From: a virus | Reading direction: 5' to 3' (one strand) | Virus record (IMG/VR): IMGVR_UViG_3300042691_026894 | Location: 1 to 27,120 of that record | DNA: 27,120 nt | In this document: in pieces, positions 1-9,240 of the stretch | Layout: each line of letters begins with the position of its first letter | Numbering within the stretch: position 1 is the first letter of the stretch | Program-made: the position numbers and the translations under genes | The notes under the pieces: model-generated | Databases searched by the model: none | What the model saw: the letters and a program-made list of their open reading frames with translations, nothing else | Told to the model about the DNA's origin: nothing

Positions 1-660
1 CCATCAGGTGATGTCATTACCCTGTTGCCGGTTCCTGAATACGCTACCGCGCAAAATAACCCCAACTCAGGAGACCAACACACACTTCCCCAATTATTAT
101 CAGCCGCACTTGTTCGAGCAGTCCACGTAAAACCATCAGGTGATGTCATTACCCTGTTGCCGGTTCCTGAATACGCTACCGCGCAAAATAACCCCAACTC
201 AGTAGACCAACACACACCTATCCAACTATTATCAGCCGCACTTGTTCGCGTAGTCCACGTGATACCATCAGGTGATGTCATCACCCTGTTACCGGTTCCT
301 GATTGCGCTACCGCGCAAAACAACCCCAATTCAGGAGACCAACATATATTCATCCAGTTATTATCAGCCGCACTTGTTCGCGTAGTCCACGTAATACCAT
401 CAGGTGATGTCATTACCCTGTTGCCGGTTCCTGTAAGTGCTACCGCGCAAAACAACCCCAATTCAGGAGACCAACACACCGAACGCCAATCATTGTCAGC
501 CGCACTTGTTCGCGAAGTCCACGTAATTCCATCAGGTGATGTCATTACCCTTTTGCCAGAATCTGTCATAGCTACCGCGCAAAACAATCCCAACTCAGGA
601 GACCAACATACACCAAACCAACCAAGATCCATTGCGCTTGTTTGCGTTCGCCAGGAACTA
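1..660 (-). repeat. 132-bp tandem repeat array inside the fibre gene, five units visible
   Basis: The motif ccatcaggtgatgtcat starts at 1, 133, 265 and 397, with a near copy at 529. The period is exactly 132 bp, or 44 codons. Units are close to identical at the DNA level except in two short variable patches. These encode the residues just before the CWSPELG core and just after CAVA. The most divergent copy is the first encoded one (529-660). The array runs off the left edge, so the total copy number is unknown. Confidence 0.93.
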
Positions 661-3032
661 ACGCTTGCCACAGCCTGCGACCGCGACCACGTCCCGGCCC
701 TGCCAGGGGTCAGAAACGAAGCACGTTTGCCGTAAACATTTTTGCGAACCACTCCCCCGTACAAAACGTGAGGAGTGTACCGCCCGGCATCTGCCCCCGC
801 TACCATGCTGTCAAGAATAGTGGTCGTAATTCCAGTGTGACCTATGATTACTGCTGTAGCATTAACCGAGGCAATTGATAGAGAAACCGCTGTGCTGGGA
901 TCCAAATTGTCAATCACATCCATCGCCGCTTGTACGGTCGATTCAGCTGCTGATAGCAGGTTCCCAAAACTGGTAGTAGTCAGCGCCACAAGGTCCGCTG
1001 TGGTAGCCGCAGTCCCACCAACAAAAGCGGCCCCAAACGCCTGCTTGGCAGGTGTGACCTTGGTGATATACCCGCCGCTTGCATTCATCAAAATTACGGC
1101 ATATCCCAGCTGTGCTAGCTCACACTCTGCCAGCGTGGTATCCGCCGCCCGTACCGTTCCCGTTGCAATAGCGTTATCAGCCTGCGTCGCGTTGGAATAC
1201 TTAACAGCATCAATCACGCCGATATATTTTGGCGTAGACGAGTTCAAATCGTCTTTGCTAGCGTACAACCTAATAACGCTATATTCTCCGTTTGCCATCG
1301 CCGTTGGCGTCGTGCCGTACACCATTGGGACCTGACTCTGGTTGGCGTGACGCTTCCATTGTCCTGAGCCGTTTTTGTACCAAAATTGGATAGTAATTGA
1401 CGTGCCGGCATTGATATCCGTCGTCAACCCGTGATCTTCAACTTTTGCCCCGCCGCTGATATTTATCTCTCTGTCAGCTGCCAGCGCTCCGGTTCCCGAA
1501 CCAGTGCGCGATATCAACCCGCCAGATCCGCTTATTAGAATTGAGAAAACTCGGTGCCAGACAACAGAGATACTTGACTCGAAATCATTTGGATGGTCCT
1601 CGCGAACGATAAGATGATTGGTCGAATCGTAAAGCACCTCAAACAGAGGAATGTTGTCTGTCCATGTCGTCTCTACCGGTGACGTGGTCTTTTGAAGCGT
1701 ACCATTTATGTCTATGTATACATAGTTTGTAGCGTTTGCTGTGAGAGTAACGCTCTGCCCTCCAGCCCACTTGCAAGGAGTTGATCGGATATATCCGATA
1801 CCCGGCCTATCAACCGTAAACGTTGCGCCTGATACTGTGTAATAGGTGCCGCTTCCACCCCAAACTTTTCTACCTGTCTGATAAAAATCGTATGGTGAAA
1901 TTAGCGCGTAACCTGTCCCAGAACTACCCGCCGCCCGGTTTGCCGCCATGCCTCGAATATACTGAAAATCCCCAGCAACTGTCGACTCAATTGATTCTGA
2001 GCTAAATCCATTGAAATATACGGTGCAACTATTGTAGTTAATCTCAGCACCAACACCGCCTGCATTCAAATAAAATGCAATTGTTGCGCCAGTAATCCCA
2101 ATAAGGCGAAAATTACACCCGTTAAATTCACGAATAGCGCCTGCTGTCCCTGCCGATGTGCAACATGCGCCCATCGCCGTACCGCCAAACGCTGCGTTGG
2201 TTTCTTGCATTCTAAATACGCTGCTTTCAACGATTATCTCGGCACCGCCGGTAATCTTAATACAGCAATGGCCTCCGCTAATGGCATTAGCATACCCGAC
2301 TACTGCCGCGCCAAATAGCGCAACTTGTCCAGTTCCTGAAACCAATATGCCCTGAATATCTTTCGTATTATTGACCGATGCTCCGGATATCGTTACTTGA
2401 CTCTCGTTGAAAACAGCAAGCGTTGTACTGTTTATCTGCACCCCTGAAAAAGCATAGTCTGCCGCATAATTTACGTTAACCGCTGTGCGGAAAAACTGAC
2501 AGTTTCCAGTCTTTAGGCCCACAAATCCATCTGCGTTTGGCGTGACGTTTACCGTGCAACTTTTCAGCCCACCGGCCACACCCGTGCCGTCAACAGTCCC
2601 ATTTATGATACAAGCACCATAATCAGATCCGGTAATCCATACATAATCTTTGAGCGTAATATTCTCAGTAAACACCCCATATGCTTCGACAGTATAAGGT
2701 GCCCCTGCCGTTGCCAGCGCCGCCGCCGCATTGATTGCAGCTTGAAGAGTGGTGTACTGACACCCCACGGCACCCGCTGTCAGCAGGTTGCTAGGATACG
2801 GTTTTGGCTTCCAAGTTGTTGTGGCACTGTCGTACTCTAATCTGTCGAAATTTGCCACGCCCGCAGTGTTCACGTCGAGCAGGGAATTGAGTACTCCCGG
2901 GGAGTTTTCCCACTTGCCAGACGAACTATTGAATTGTAGTAGATCTCCATTTGCTACCGATGCAATTGCAACGTCAGCTAACCCTGTGAGTGTGGAAGGC
3001 CCCGCCGATGGTGGCCAATATGCCGTTGTCAT
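1..3032 (-). CDS. Tail fibre/spike protein, beta-helix plus 44-residue repeats (C-terminus cut by window edge)
   Basis: At least 1010 codons are open from an ATG at 3032 to the left edge. The start has an SD (AGGGGG, about 6 nt upstream) and lies 3 nt after the preceding stop. I translated it directly and saw no in-frame stop. Residues about 15-60 carry the fibre-type motif GLADVAIASVANGDLLQFNSSSGKW in degenerate form (LADV, NGDLL, SGKW). From about residue 92 (YTTLQAAINAAA) to about 300, short Gly/Asn/Val-rich strands suggest a right-handed beta-helix of the pectin-lyase type. A beta-rich middle follows. From about residue 795, 44-residue repeats begin with WSPELGLFCAVA and RVMTSPDG cores, as in BNR/propeller-like repeats. 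Expected role: receptor binding at the virion tip. Fold assignments are inference; the specific receptor cannot be read. Confidence 0.82.
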   Translation of the reverse strand, partial: MTTAYWPPSAGPSTLTGLADVAIASVANGDLLQFNSSSGKWENSPGVLNSLLDVNTAGVANFDRLEYDSATTTWKPKPYPSNLLTAGAVGCQYTTLQAAINAAAALATAGAPYTVEAYGVFTENITLKDYVWITGSDYGACIINGTVDGTGVAGGLKSCTVNVTPNADGFVGLKTGNCQFFRTAVNVNYAADYAFSGVQINSTTLAVFNESQVTISGASVNNTKDIQGILVSGTGQVALFGAAVVGYANAISGGHCCIKITGGAEIIVESSVFRMQETNAAFGGTAMGACCTSAGTAGAIREFNGCNFRLIGITGATIAFYLNAGGVGAEINYNSCTVYFNGFSSESIESTVAGDFQYIRGMAANRAAGSSGTGYALISPYDFYQTGRKVWGGSGTYYTVSGATFTVDRPGIGYIRSTPCKWAGGQSVTLTANATNYVYIDINGTLQKTTSPVETTWTDNIPLFEVLYDSTNHLIVREDHPNDFESSISVVWHRVFSILISGSGGLISRTGSGTGALAADREINISGGAKVEDHGLTTDINAGTSITIQFWYKNGSGQWKRHANQSQVPMVYGTTPTAMANGEYSVIRLYASKDDLNSSTPKYIGVIDAVKYSNATQADNAIATGTVRAADTTLAECELAQLGYAVILMNASGGYITKVTPAKQAFGAAFVGGTAATTADLVALTTTSFGNLLSAAESTVQAAMDVIDNLDPSTAVSLSIASVNATAVIIGHTGITTTILDSMVAGADAGRYTPHVLYGGVVRKNVYGKRASFLTPGRAGTWSRSQAVASVSSWRTQTSAMDLGWFGVCWSPELGLFCAVAMTDSGKRVMTSPDGITWTSRTSAADNDWRSVCWSPELGLFCAVALTGTGNRVMTSPDGITWTTRTSAADNNWMNICWSPELGLFCAVAQSGTGNRVMTSPDGITWTTRTSAADNSWIGVCWSTELGLFCAVAYSGTGNRVMTSPDGFTWTARTSAADNNWGSVCWSPELGLFCAVAYSGTGNRVMTSPD

Positions 3033-3035
3033 GTC

Positions 3036-3389
3036 TTACCCCCTGCTTTTGCCTTCCCAGGTCGCGTTAAGTGTTGCATCTCCGCTTGTGCGTGAATACT
3101 TCAAATACCACTGCCCTAACACGCCTTGCACCACTATATTTGAACTACCACTAGCACCTGTTACGGGTATCGTAGTAGACAAAGTCAATTGCTTGTATAC
3201 TGCTGTCGCTTCGTTGTGTGGATTAACACGCACCCATAGTTCAACTTCTCCTACCGGAGTACTGCCAGAATCCCACCAAATATGAATAGTCAAATCCAGA
3301 ATCTGCAAACATTCCTGCACGTCGCTAGTGCGATCCGCGCTTGCCGCAACATCCTTAAAAATCCAAGTTGGTCTTTTATACTGAATCAT
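3036..3389 (-). CDS. Small beta-sandwich virion protein, probable tail/fibre-associated
   Basis: 117 residues. The ATG at 3389 overlaps the stop of the upstream gene by 4 nt (ATGA), and the stop is 3 nt before the fibre ATG, so it is translationally coupled on both sides. The sequence has no membrane segment. It alternates strands with motifs STPVGEVELWV in the middle and GQWYLKYSRTSGDATLNA near the end. This resembles small beta-sandwich proteins often found beside podovirus tail genes, which share a 'G.PVG.L.L..S.D' strand and an 'RYVRL.Y...SG.GTL' strand. The position next to the fibre suggests an adaptor, knob or decoration of the tail. The family resemblance is from memory of the pattern and is not tested. 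Confidence 0.75.
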   Translation of the reverse strand: MIQYKRPTWIFKDVAASADRTSDVQECLQILDLTIHIWWDSGSTPVGEVELWVRVNPHNEATAVYKQLTLSTTIPVTGASGSSNIVVQGVLGQWYLKYSRTSGDATLNATWEGKSRG

Positions 3390-6109
3390 CCGCGAATCTC
3401 CCTAGCTTCTACTGTTTGCGCATTCGTTAATTCACCTGCAATGCTCTTCGTCCTGCTACTGCTTTGCGAGCGCTGTTTTTGGTTATCCCCACCCGCAAAA
3501 GACTGCTGAAGCGCCGTGACATTCTGCATTCCTTTAGTCGCCTTGATATCAAAAAGAATGCCTAACTGTTGCTTGCGGTAGTAGTCCAATCGCTGCGGTT
3601 TAGATGCCATGTACTCGGTTATCGACGCTCTCACTTGGTCGTAGAAAGCCGGATAAACAGCCCGCACGGCCTCCACAGTTTCAGGGGTAATAGTTGCAGA
3701 TTCCAGTTCTTCTAGCAGTATTGTCGGCTCCATTACTGCCTGTACATATGCCTCGAACTTTGCTTGCTGGCTTGCGCTTAGCCGCACATCCTCTAGCTGC
3801 AAAACATCGAACTCCGGAGCCGGTACTTTTGAAGCAAGAAAGTCAATCCCACGTTGAGCAGTGTTCACAAATGACGAGTACAACGGCCCAAAATTGGCGT
3901 CATTCATCCCGACAAGCGAGCGTTTTACTTGCCTCTCAACAAGAAACGGGTCGTTTGCCATCTGCCCCAAGTTGCGGCTCACCCGGTTCATCTTGGCCTC
4001 GCGTTTGTTCTCTTCTGGTACCGCAATAGCACGCGCTAGCTTTGCCATTGCAATGTTGCGAGCATGTATGGCCGGCGCTCTTACCTGAGATAGCCGACGT
4101 GTCACAGGAGACAAAAACGATGCTATAGAACGTCGAAGCGAGCCGGTTGTTGTTTCCTGTGCCGTTTTGACGCGGGACATGACCTTAAGAAGCATTGCAG
4201 GGTTGGAGTAAATCATACCCAGGCCAGCGCCTACCGCTGCGCCCACAGGCCCGCCAACCATGCCGCCGCCTAATCCTGATACAATAGAAGCTTGTACCAC
4301 CCGACCGGTTTTTGGCTCCATCTTATTTAGTAGTATCGCTGTTTCTCGCGCTACCCTAAATTTGCGTAGCTGTATGCGTAACCCTTGAGCCGCTGCGCCT
4401 GCACGCTGCAAACGTTGCGCTGTGGCAGCCGCCGCACTTGGTCCCCCATACTTCAAATTCTGGTTTATTGTGTTCGATATTCTTGCACTAGCGTCATATA
4501 GTTCAGTTAATGCCGTCCATGTTTGCCGGCTTTTTGGGGATGCTATCGGACTCCGTAGCATTGACGCTACCGCATCCTCATTCACTATTCTAATTACATT
4601 ACCACTAGCATTTACTGCGTCTTTTGCAAGCAAGCCTTGATTCTTTCCGCTGCCAAAAACTCGATTGTACTTACGGTAGAAATTAGCATATGCGTCTTGT
4701 ATATTAGAATAGTCATCTCCCAAACTTCCGTAAAGCTTTGGGTTACGCAAATGGCTCCGAAGATTGCTAGCTAATGCCTGCAATTCTCCCTTGTCTGGCG
4801 ATGTAGGCATATTAAACTTGTTTTTGTTTTTCATATACGAATTGAGATAATCAAGCCCTTCGCTAGCAGCCTTGTGTATGTCAGCAACACTAGTAGCCTT
4901 CTCAGCAACGTCATTTATTACCGACAACGCCTCTTCAACTACTGTTCGTGTAGCTGTTGAGTATTTTGCTGATTGCTTTTCGTATATTGGAAATCTAGCC
5001 TCTGCTCTTTTTTGAATCGAAATCAAATCATCTAGCTCTGGCGTGCCAATTGCCTGTGTTGCCTCAGGACCTTTAGTTACCCTAGCTTCGCGAACGTCAC
5101 CCATTATAGCCTTTAGATTATCAGCTTCATTCTGAAAATTCTCTAAGCTTTTTGTCGCTCTCTGTACCAGTTTTTCAGGTTCCGTTAGCGCCTGCACTGT
5201 CTGATCACGCAACGCTGGATTGGCAAAATTACGCTGCAAAATTCGTTCTTCTTGCTTGGTCATACCGCGACCAAACGAAAGCGCACCTGTTAGCTGTGTT
5301 GCGGCTTCCTCTGACAAGCCCTTATCGCGGATCTTTTGCCCTGCGTCCTTGATGCTGTCGACAATCTGCCCGGCACCATGGCCGAGGTACCCGAGCCCGA
5401 AACCGAGCCCCCCGCCAAGGATTGCACCCAGGCCGATGTTAGCAACGGCTTGCTCAGCAGAAAGGTCGGGATCGCGAAACGCCAAATCTCGCGAAACGCG
5501 GCCCGCCTCGAACAGAGCCGCGTCGGTAGCGGCAATACCGCCCGTCTCCACGCCTGCGACGATTCTAGCAGCGTTTTTGCTCATTGCAGCCGTACCAGCC
5601 GCAACGCCTGCCAACCGCCGCCCCGCGATCATAGCCGGTGCTCGAACTAGGTTGGCGACCTTGCCCACGCCTGTTGCCGCTCCAATAAGCTCACCGACGC
5701 CCGTAGCAAACGGAGAAGCCTCTTGCATTTGCCGCAAATTCTCAACGTCCTGCTCACTAGCTAGCGTTCTGATTGCCCAATCTGAACCCGAGCCTGTAAA
5801 TCCTGAGGCAAGCCCTGTTGCGAACGCCCCTGCCGTGCCGATAGGCCCCGAAAGGAATTCTTGGCGTTGCCGCTCTTGTTCAGCTTTAACTATCTGTTGG
5901 GTAATTGCAGGACTACGGTAGGTGTATCCACGCTTAAATGCCGCTGTTGCCTCGCGTGCAGGTATTTCCGCTGGCTCACCCATAGAGTTAATAACAGGCA
6001 CATACTCATCTTCGCCAAACTGGTAATCACCACGCGCGACTAGTTCTTGCGCTTGCGCATCGTCGATCCATTCCCATTTCTTTGTGCCATAGTTGTATAA
6101 GTTTGGCAT
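3386..6109 (-). CDS. Large internal virion / DNA ejection protein (putative)
   Basis: 907 residues. The ATG at 6109 overlaps the upstream stop by one base (TAATG) behind SD AGGCGG. The N-terminus has the motif VPVINSMGEPAEIP then ATAAFKRGYTYR (residues about 37-65), a short lead-in module seen in several phage virion proteins. Residues about 88-106, 137-150 and 222-246 and about 612-635 are Gly/Ala-rich stretches (for example LGAILGGGLGFGLGYLG) that could insert in a membrane. The central part (about 250-480) is helical and charged. This layout, a long alpha-helical protein with glycine-zipper segments beside other large proline/alanine-rich virion genes, fits ejectosome proteins that leave the head with the DNA. 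There is no recognisable lysozyme or transglycosylase motif. The function is inferred from layout and position. Confidence 0.7.
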   Translation of the reverse strand: MPNLYNYGTKKWEWIDDAQAQELVARGDYQFGEDEYVPVINSMGEPAEIPAREATAAFKRGYTYRSPAITQQIVKAEQERQRQEFLSGPIGTAGAFATGLASGFTGSGSDWAIRTLASEQDVENLRQMQEASPFATGVGELIGAATGVGKVANLVRAPAMIAGRRLAGVAAGTAAMSKNAARIVAGVETGGIAATDAALFEAGRVSRDLAFRDPDLSAEQAVANIGLGAILGGGLGFGLGYLGHGAGQIVDSIKDAGQKIRDKGLSEEAATQLTGALSFGRGMTKQEERILQRNFANPALRDQTVQALTEPEKLVQRATKSLENFQNEADNLKAIMGDVREARVTKGPEATQAIGTPELDDLISIQKRAEARFPIYEKQSAKYSTATRTVVEEALSVINDVAEKATSVADIHKAASEGLDYLNSYMKNKNKFNMPTSPDKGELQALASNLRSHLRNPKLYGSLGDDYSNIQDAYANFYRKYNRVFGSGKNQGLLAKDAVNASGNVIRIVNEDAVASMLRSPIASPKSRQTWTALTELYDASARISNTINQNLKYGGPSAAAATAQRLQRAGAAAQGLRIQLRKFRVARETAILLNKMEPKTGRVVQASIVSGLGGGMVGGPVGAAVGAGLGMIYSNPAMLLKVMSRVKTAQETTTGSLRRSIASFLSPVTRRLSQVRAPAIHARNIAMAKLARAIAVPEENKREAKMNRVSRNLGQMANDPFLVERQVKRSLVGMNDANFGPLYSSFVNTAQRGIDFLASKVPAPEFDVLQLEDVRLSASQQAKFEAYVQAVMEPTILLEELESATITPETVEAVRAVYPAFYDQVRASITEYMASKPQRLDYYRKQQLGILFDIKATKGMQNVTALQQSFAGGDNQKQRSQSSSRTKSIAGELTNAQTVEAREIRG

Positions 6110-7575
6110 TATTTACCGCCTAGGTTGACCGGTCTCTCACCCTGAACAGTTGCATCCATCATTTGATACCCTGGTATTCTTCCGTACTTGTACTTTTCCC
6201 AACCGAGTTTGAGACCTTTCCTCATCTGGTTAAACCAAGCATCAGGACTCTGACGCGGGTTTATGTTTGACAATAGATTAGGAATCTCATTTTTGTATGC
6301 TTCGTACTCCCCCGGATTAAGAACACCTGAATTGGACAAATTCATCATCAAATTCAAATTCTGCCTAAAAAGCGCTTCATATCTCGAATTAGCCGCCGGA
6401 TCAATCACACCAAATTTACCAGCATTGCGTATGAATTCCTGCATTTCATTCAGCCGTTGCTCCGCTGTCATCACATCAGTGCCCTGCTTTTTTACATCCT
6501 CTGCACTAGCCCGCGTGGTAGTAAATCCCCAAGGCGTCCAGTTTTCGGGGTTAGCCATGGCCGAAGTTTTTTCGAGTATGCTTTTCTTCTCGCGTCTTGC
6601 TATCTGGTCACCTGTTATCTTCAAAACGTTTAGCTGAGCTTCTGCTGATTTTTGCTTGAATTCCGCAATCAATTGCTCTTTAGCAACCTGATTATACTCT
6701 GTAGTTTTTGCCAGCTTTATGCGTTTCACAGTCTCAGCCATGAAGGAATAATACTGAGCCAACATTTCATTACGATGCTTCAATATCTGTTCACGCACTG
6801 CGAGGTCAGTATTGAACGTGTCGCCTATCGCTCTGGCATCCGTGATAGCCTGCTCACGCTCGTATTTTTGCAGGTTAATATCTTCGGAAATCGCTCTGTC
6901 AATGCCTTCCGCTACGATATTCCGCCCACCGGTTTGCTGCCTTCCTAGCCCGCTAAAAGCAACGCCAATAAAGGACATCACTTTCTGAAGGTTGGTCCTA
7001 CTGTTCCACCAACGATCCGGGTTAATCGGCTTTTGCGCTGCAAGAAGTTTTTCACGCAATTTTGTATTAGTGTTATAAACTTCCTCAAGCATTTTCTCGC
7101 GATCTGCACCCGCATCGATAACGCTCTTCATCGTTGGCTGTAAAGCTTCCAACGCTTGCTTAAACATCGGGTTAGCTTCGGCTTCTTGTATTACGCGGGA
7201 GTCTAAATCTAGGCTTTTTGCTTGCGCTTGCGCTTGGCCCTGTATTGCGCCCGCTGTCTCGGCTAGCAGCCTTTTTCCCTCTTTTTTTGGGATTGGAGAC
7301 TGCTGAACCTCAACAATGGACTCTGTTGGTACCATTTCCGGCACCGCAGGGGGAGGAGGCACGCCACCAATAGTAGCACCCGCTGGCATTGGCGCTGGTA
7401 TCCGATTAGGAGGCGGCGAATATGCCGGCAAGTTTGCCATCGGAGAATATGGCACTACTTGTGGTTGTGCGGGGGTCATTTGCGGAGCTTCTGGCAACGT
7501 TCCCTGTGGTGTTGCTCCGATACCTCGATAAGCCATACCCGGGGGCAATTGATTGTTATAATTTACTTTAGCCAT
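6109..7575 (-). CDS. Internal virion protein, Pro-rich head with coiled-coil body (putative ejection protein)
   Basis: 488 residues. The ATG at 7575 follows GGAG by 8 nt and lies 4 nt after the preceding stop. Residues 1-90 are rich in Pro, Ala and Gln (for example AYSPPPNRIPAPMPAG) and look disordered. Residues about 100-170 and 215-330 are long charged helices (REQILKHRNEML, KEQLIAEFKQKSAEAQ) that suggest coiled coil. A short segment VMSFIGVAFSGLGRQQ near residue 192 is the only strongly apolar part. The C-terminal third has an aromatic-rich end (AWFNQMRKGLKLGWEKYK). It is the middle member of three large adjacent proteins of similar style and is assigned with them to the ejection set. No enzymatic motif is seen. 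Confidence 0.62.
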   Translation of the reverse strand: MAKVNYNNQLPPGMAYRGIGATPQGTLPEAPQMTPAQPQVVPYSPMANLPAYSPPPNRIPAPMPAGATIGGVPPPPAVPEMVPTESIVEVQQSPIPKKEGKRLLAETAGAIQGQAQAQAKSLDLDSRVIQEAEANPMFKQALEALQPTMKSVIDAGADREKMLEEVYNTNTKLREKLLAAQKPINPDRWWNSRTNLQKVMSFIGVAFSGLGRQQTGGRNIVAEGIDRAISEDINLQKYEREQAITDARAIGDTFNTDLAVREQILKHRNEMLAQYYSFMAETVKRIKLAKTTEYNQVAKEQLIAEFKQKSAEAQLNVLKITGDQIARREKKSILEKTSAMANPENWTPWGFTTTRASAEDVKKQGTDVMTAEQRLNEMQEFIRNAGKFGVIDPAANSRYEALFRQNLNLMMNLSNSGVLNPGEYEAYKNEIPNLLSNINPRQSPDAWFNQMRKGLKLGWEKYKYGRIPGYQMMDATVQGERPVNLGGK

Positions 7576-7579
7576 GTCA

Positions 7580-9238
7580 TCAACTCCATGTCAATTTACG
7601 CATCGCTGGCGAAAATAGATTACCTCTGGCAGTTGCACCCGGATACGTCCCCGCAGGCTCCGCTTGCCGAAACCCTTTCAACGAAAGCCCGTCGACCGCT
7701 GATCGAGGTACCCAATTCCCAGGAGAAACTTCGATCATATCGCTCGGTGGTTGTGCCGTAGGTGCCGGTGTGGTAGCTGTGGTTGGTGCCGCGCCCGCCC
7801 CTGGCCCTGTTGCTGTGGTAGCTGTAGTCGCAGGTATTGGCGCTCTAATAATTGAGCCGCTCGGAGTTCCGCCGGCCATTTTGGTGTAATCGGAATAGCC
7901 AGCTCCGACATCAGTTGTTGCGCCTTTCATGCCTCCCAACCCAACTAAATCTCCAATTGTTCCCAAAATCGTACCAGTCCACTGGCTCCGCATTTGAGCG
8001 CTAGCTGTTTGCCTATCCGCCTCAATCTTCATCCTTGCCAATTCAGCCGCCATAATCGAGGTATCAATTCCAACTATGTTTTCCATATACGCCAAAACCA
8101 TAGCGTCATTCATGCCTGTCTGTTTTAGCTTAGCCTCAAGGTTGGCTAATGCGTATTGATCGCCACGCTGTGCGTTGAATTTTAGGATATCAAGATCAAT
8201 ATTCTGATTAGCTAATCGAGCTTTTAACACCATATCAGCGTTTGCTAGTGCCCTATTTCCTTCGGTAGTTGTTTTGTACATCTCAGCGTTTTGCTTCAAT
8301 TGTGCAGCCTGCAAATTCGTTTCCTGCTCAATCCTCTGCTGTTCAATAGCCGATGCCCTCAACCCCTGCGTACTAGTTGCGTAGGCGTCCCGAGCCGCCG
8401 CCATCTCTTGCGCTCGAAGCGCTGCCAGAGAACCCGCGGACTCTTGCCCCGCTTGCGCCGCTTGGTATTGTGCGCCGCGAATTGCGCTAGGCGAGAAACC
8501 CCTGGCTTGCGCTAGGCCCATTGCCTGCCGAGCGTTTTGCGCCATCGCGTTGCTCAATAGATTCTCTGCTTGAGACGGAGCAAGCCCAGCCGCCGCCTGC
8601 GCCTGTAGATCGATTGCGGCTTGTTGCTGTGCCATTGCTTGATTGGCACTAGCTAAATTTGCCCGCGCCACGTCGTAGCTTGGCATCGCTACTTGCTCCT
8701 TAACCTGTTGAGCATTGACGTTTTGCACCGCTCTTCGTGACACATTTTCCATCGGACCCATGCCGGGAGCAACGCGCCCACCCGCTGCCATTTGCTGCTG
8801 TTCCAACAGTTTTTGACGCTTACGCATCACATCTTCTGTTGTGTACAATCGGGCATAGTCTGCCGGAATATCGGTAGGATCTAGATCGGGAGTACCTAGC
8901 CGCGCCGCCGCGCCAAAAAATCCCCCCGGTGCATTAAGCACTACCGGTGCACCCGGAACAGTTGCGCCCGTGGTTTTGTAAATCCCCCCGGGGGTGTCGG
9001 GAACCCCACCGGGTTGATTGTATGTTGCTTGGCCCGGATTATTCCATGGATTAGGAGAAACCACCGGCCCAGAATTATCAATTGGTCTATTGTTGTATGG
9101 CTCAGGAGGCCCGACCATTCCCCCGTTGTTATACGATGGATTGATAGGCCCTACCCCTCCATTGTCAATATCGTCGGCGAAACTCATCGATCGAACAGGA
9201 CTCTTAAAAAGCTTTGGTTGCCTATACAATTTTCCCAT
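7580..9238 (-). CDS. Internal virion protein, low-complexity ends with long Ala/Gln helix (putative ejection protein)
   Basis: 552 residues. The ATG at 9238 follows AGGGG with 7-nt spacing and is 2 nt past the nozzle stop. Residues 1-110 are Asn/Pro/Gly-rich (PYNNRPIDN, NPWNNPGQ). Residues about 120-400 form an Ala/Gln-rich helix (ANQAMAQQQAAIDLQAQAAAG, ARGFSPSAIRGAQYQ) with few aromatics. Residues about 405-430 (GTILGTIGDLVGLGGM) are a short apolar segment. Residues about 460-500 are a Thr/Ala/Pro linker. The Ala/Gln helix with an SPSAIRGAQ-type motif is common in podovirus internal or ejection proteins. It is the first of three such genes after the nozzle. The exact role is inferred from position and composition. 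Confidence 0.62.
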   Translation of the reverse strand: MGKLYRQPKLFKSPVRSMSFADDIDNGGVGPINPSYNNGGMVGPPEPYNNRPIDNSGPVVSPNPWNNPGQATYNQPGGVPDTPGGIYKTTGATVPGAPVVLNAPGGFFGAAARLGTPDLDPTDIPADYARLYTTEDVMRKRQKLLEQQQMAAGGRVAPGMGPMENVSRRAVQNVNAQQVKEQVAMPSYDVARANLASANQAMAQQQAAIDLQAQAAAGLAPSQAENLLSNAMAQNARQAMGLAQARGFSPSAIRGAQYQAAQAGQESAGSLAALRAQEMAAARDAYATSTQGLRASAIEQQRIEQETNLQAAQLKQNAEMYKTTTEGNRALANADMVLKARLANQNIDLDILKFNAQRGDQYALANLEAKLKQTGMNDAMVLAYMENIVGIDTSIMAAELARMKIEADRQTASAQMRSQWTGTILGTIGDLVGLGGMKGATTDVGAGYSDYTKMAGGTPSGSIIRAPIPATTATTATGPGAGAAPTTATTPAPTAQPPSDMIEVSPGNWVPRSAVDGLSLKGFRQAEPAGTYPGATARGNLFSPAMRKLTWS

Positions 9239-9240
9239 AT

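Noticed and set aside
25-735. Plus-strand repetitive frame of 236 codons
   Set aside because: It is the antisense shadow of the 44-residue repeats in the fibre gene. The minus strand is open for over 3 kb with a good start and recognisable fibre motifs.
844-3285. Several plus-strand frames across the fibre gene
   Set aside because: All lie opposite a continuous, protein-like minus-strand frame. I saw nothing family-like in them.
5220-5921. Plus-strand frame of 233 codons opposite the large ejection protein
   Set aside because: Ala/Pro/Ser/Arg-rich composition is what an antisense of a Gly/Ala-rich helix gene gives, and the minus gene is coupled to both neighbours.
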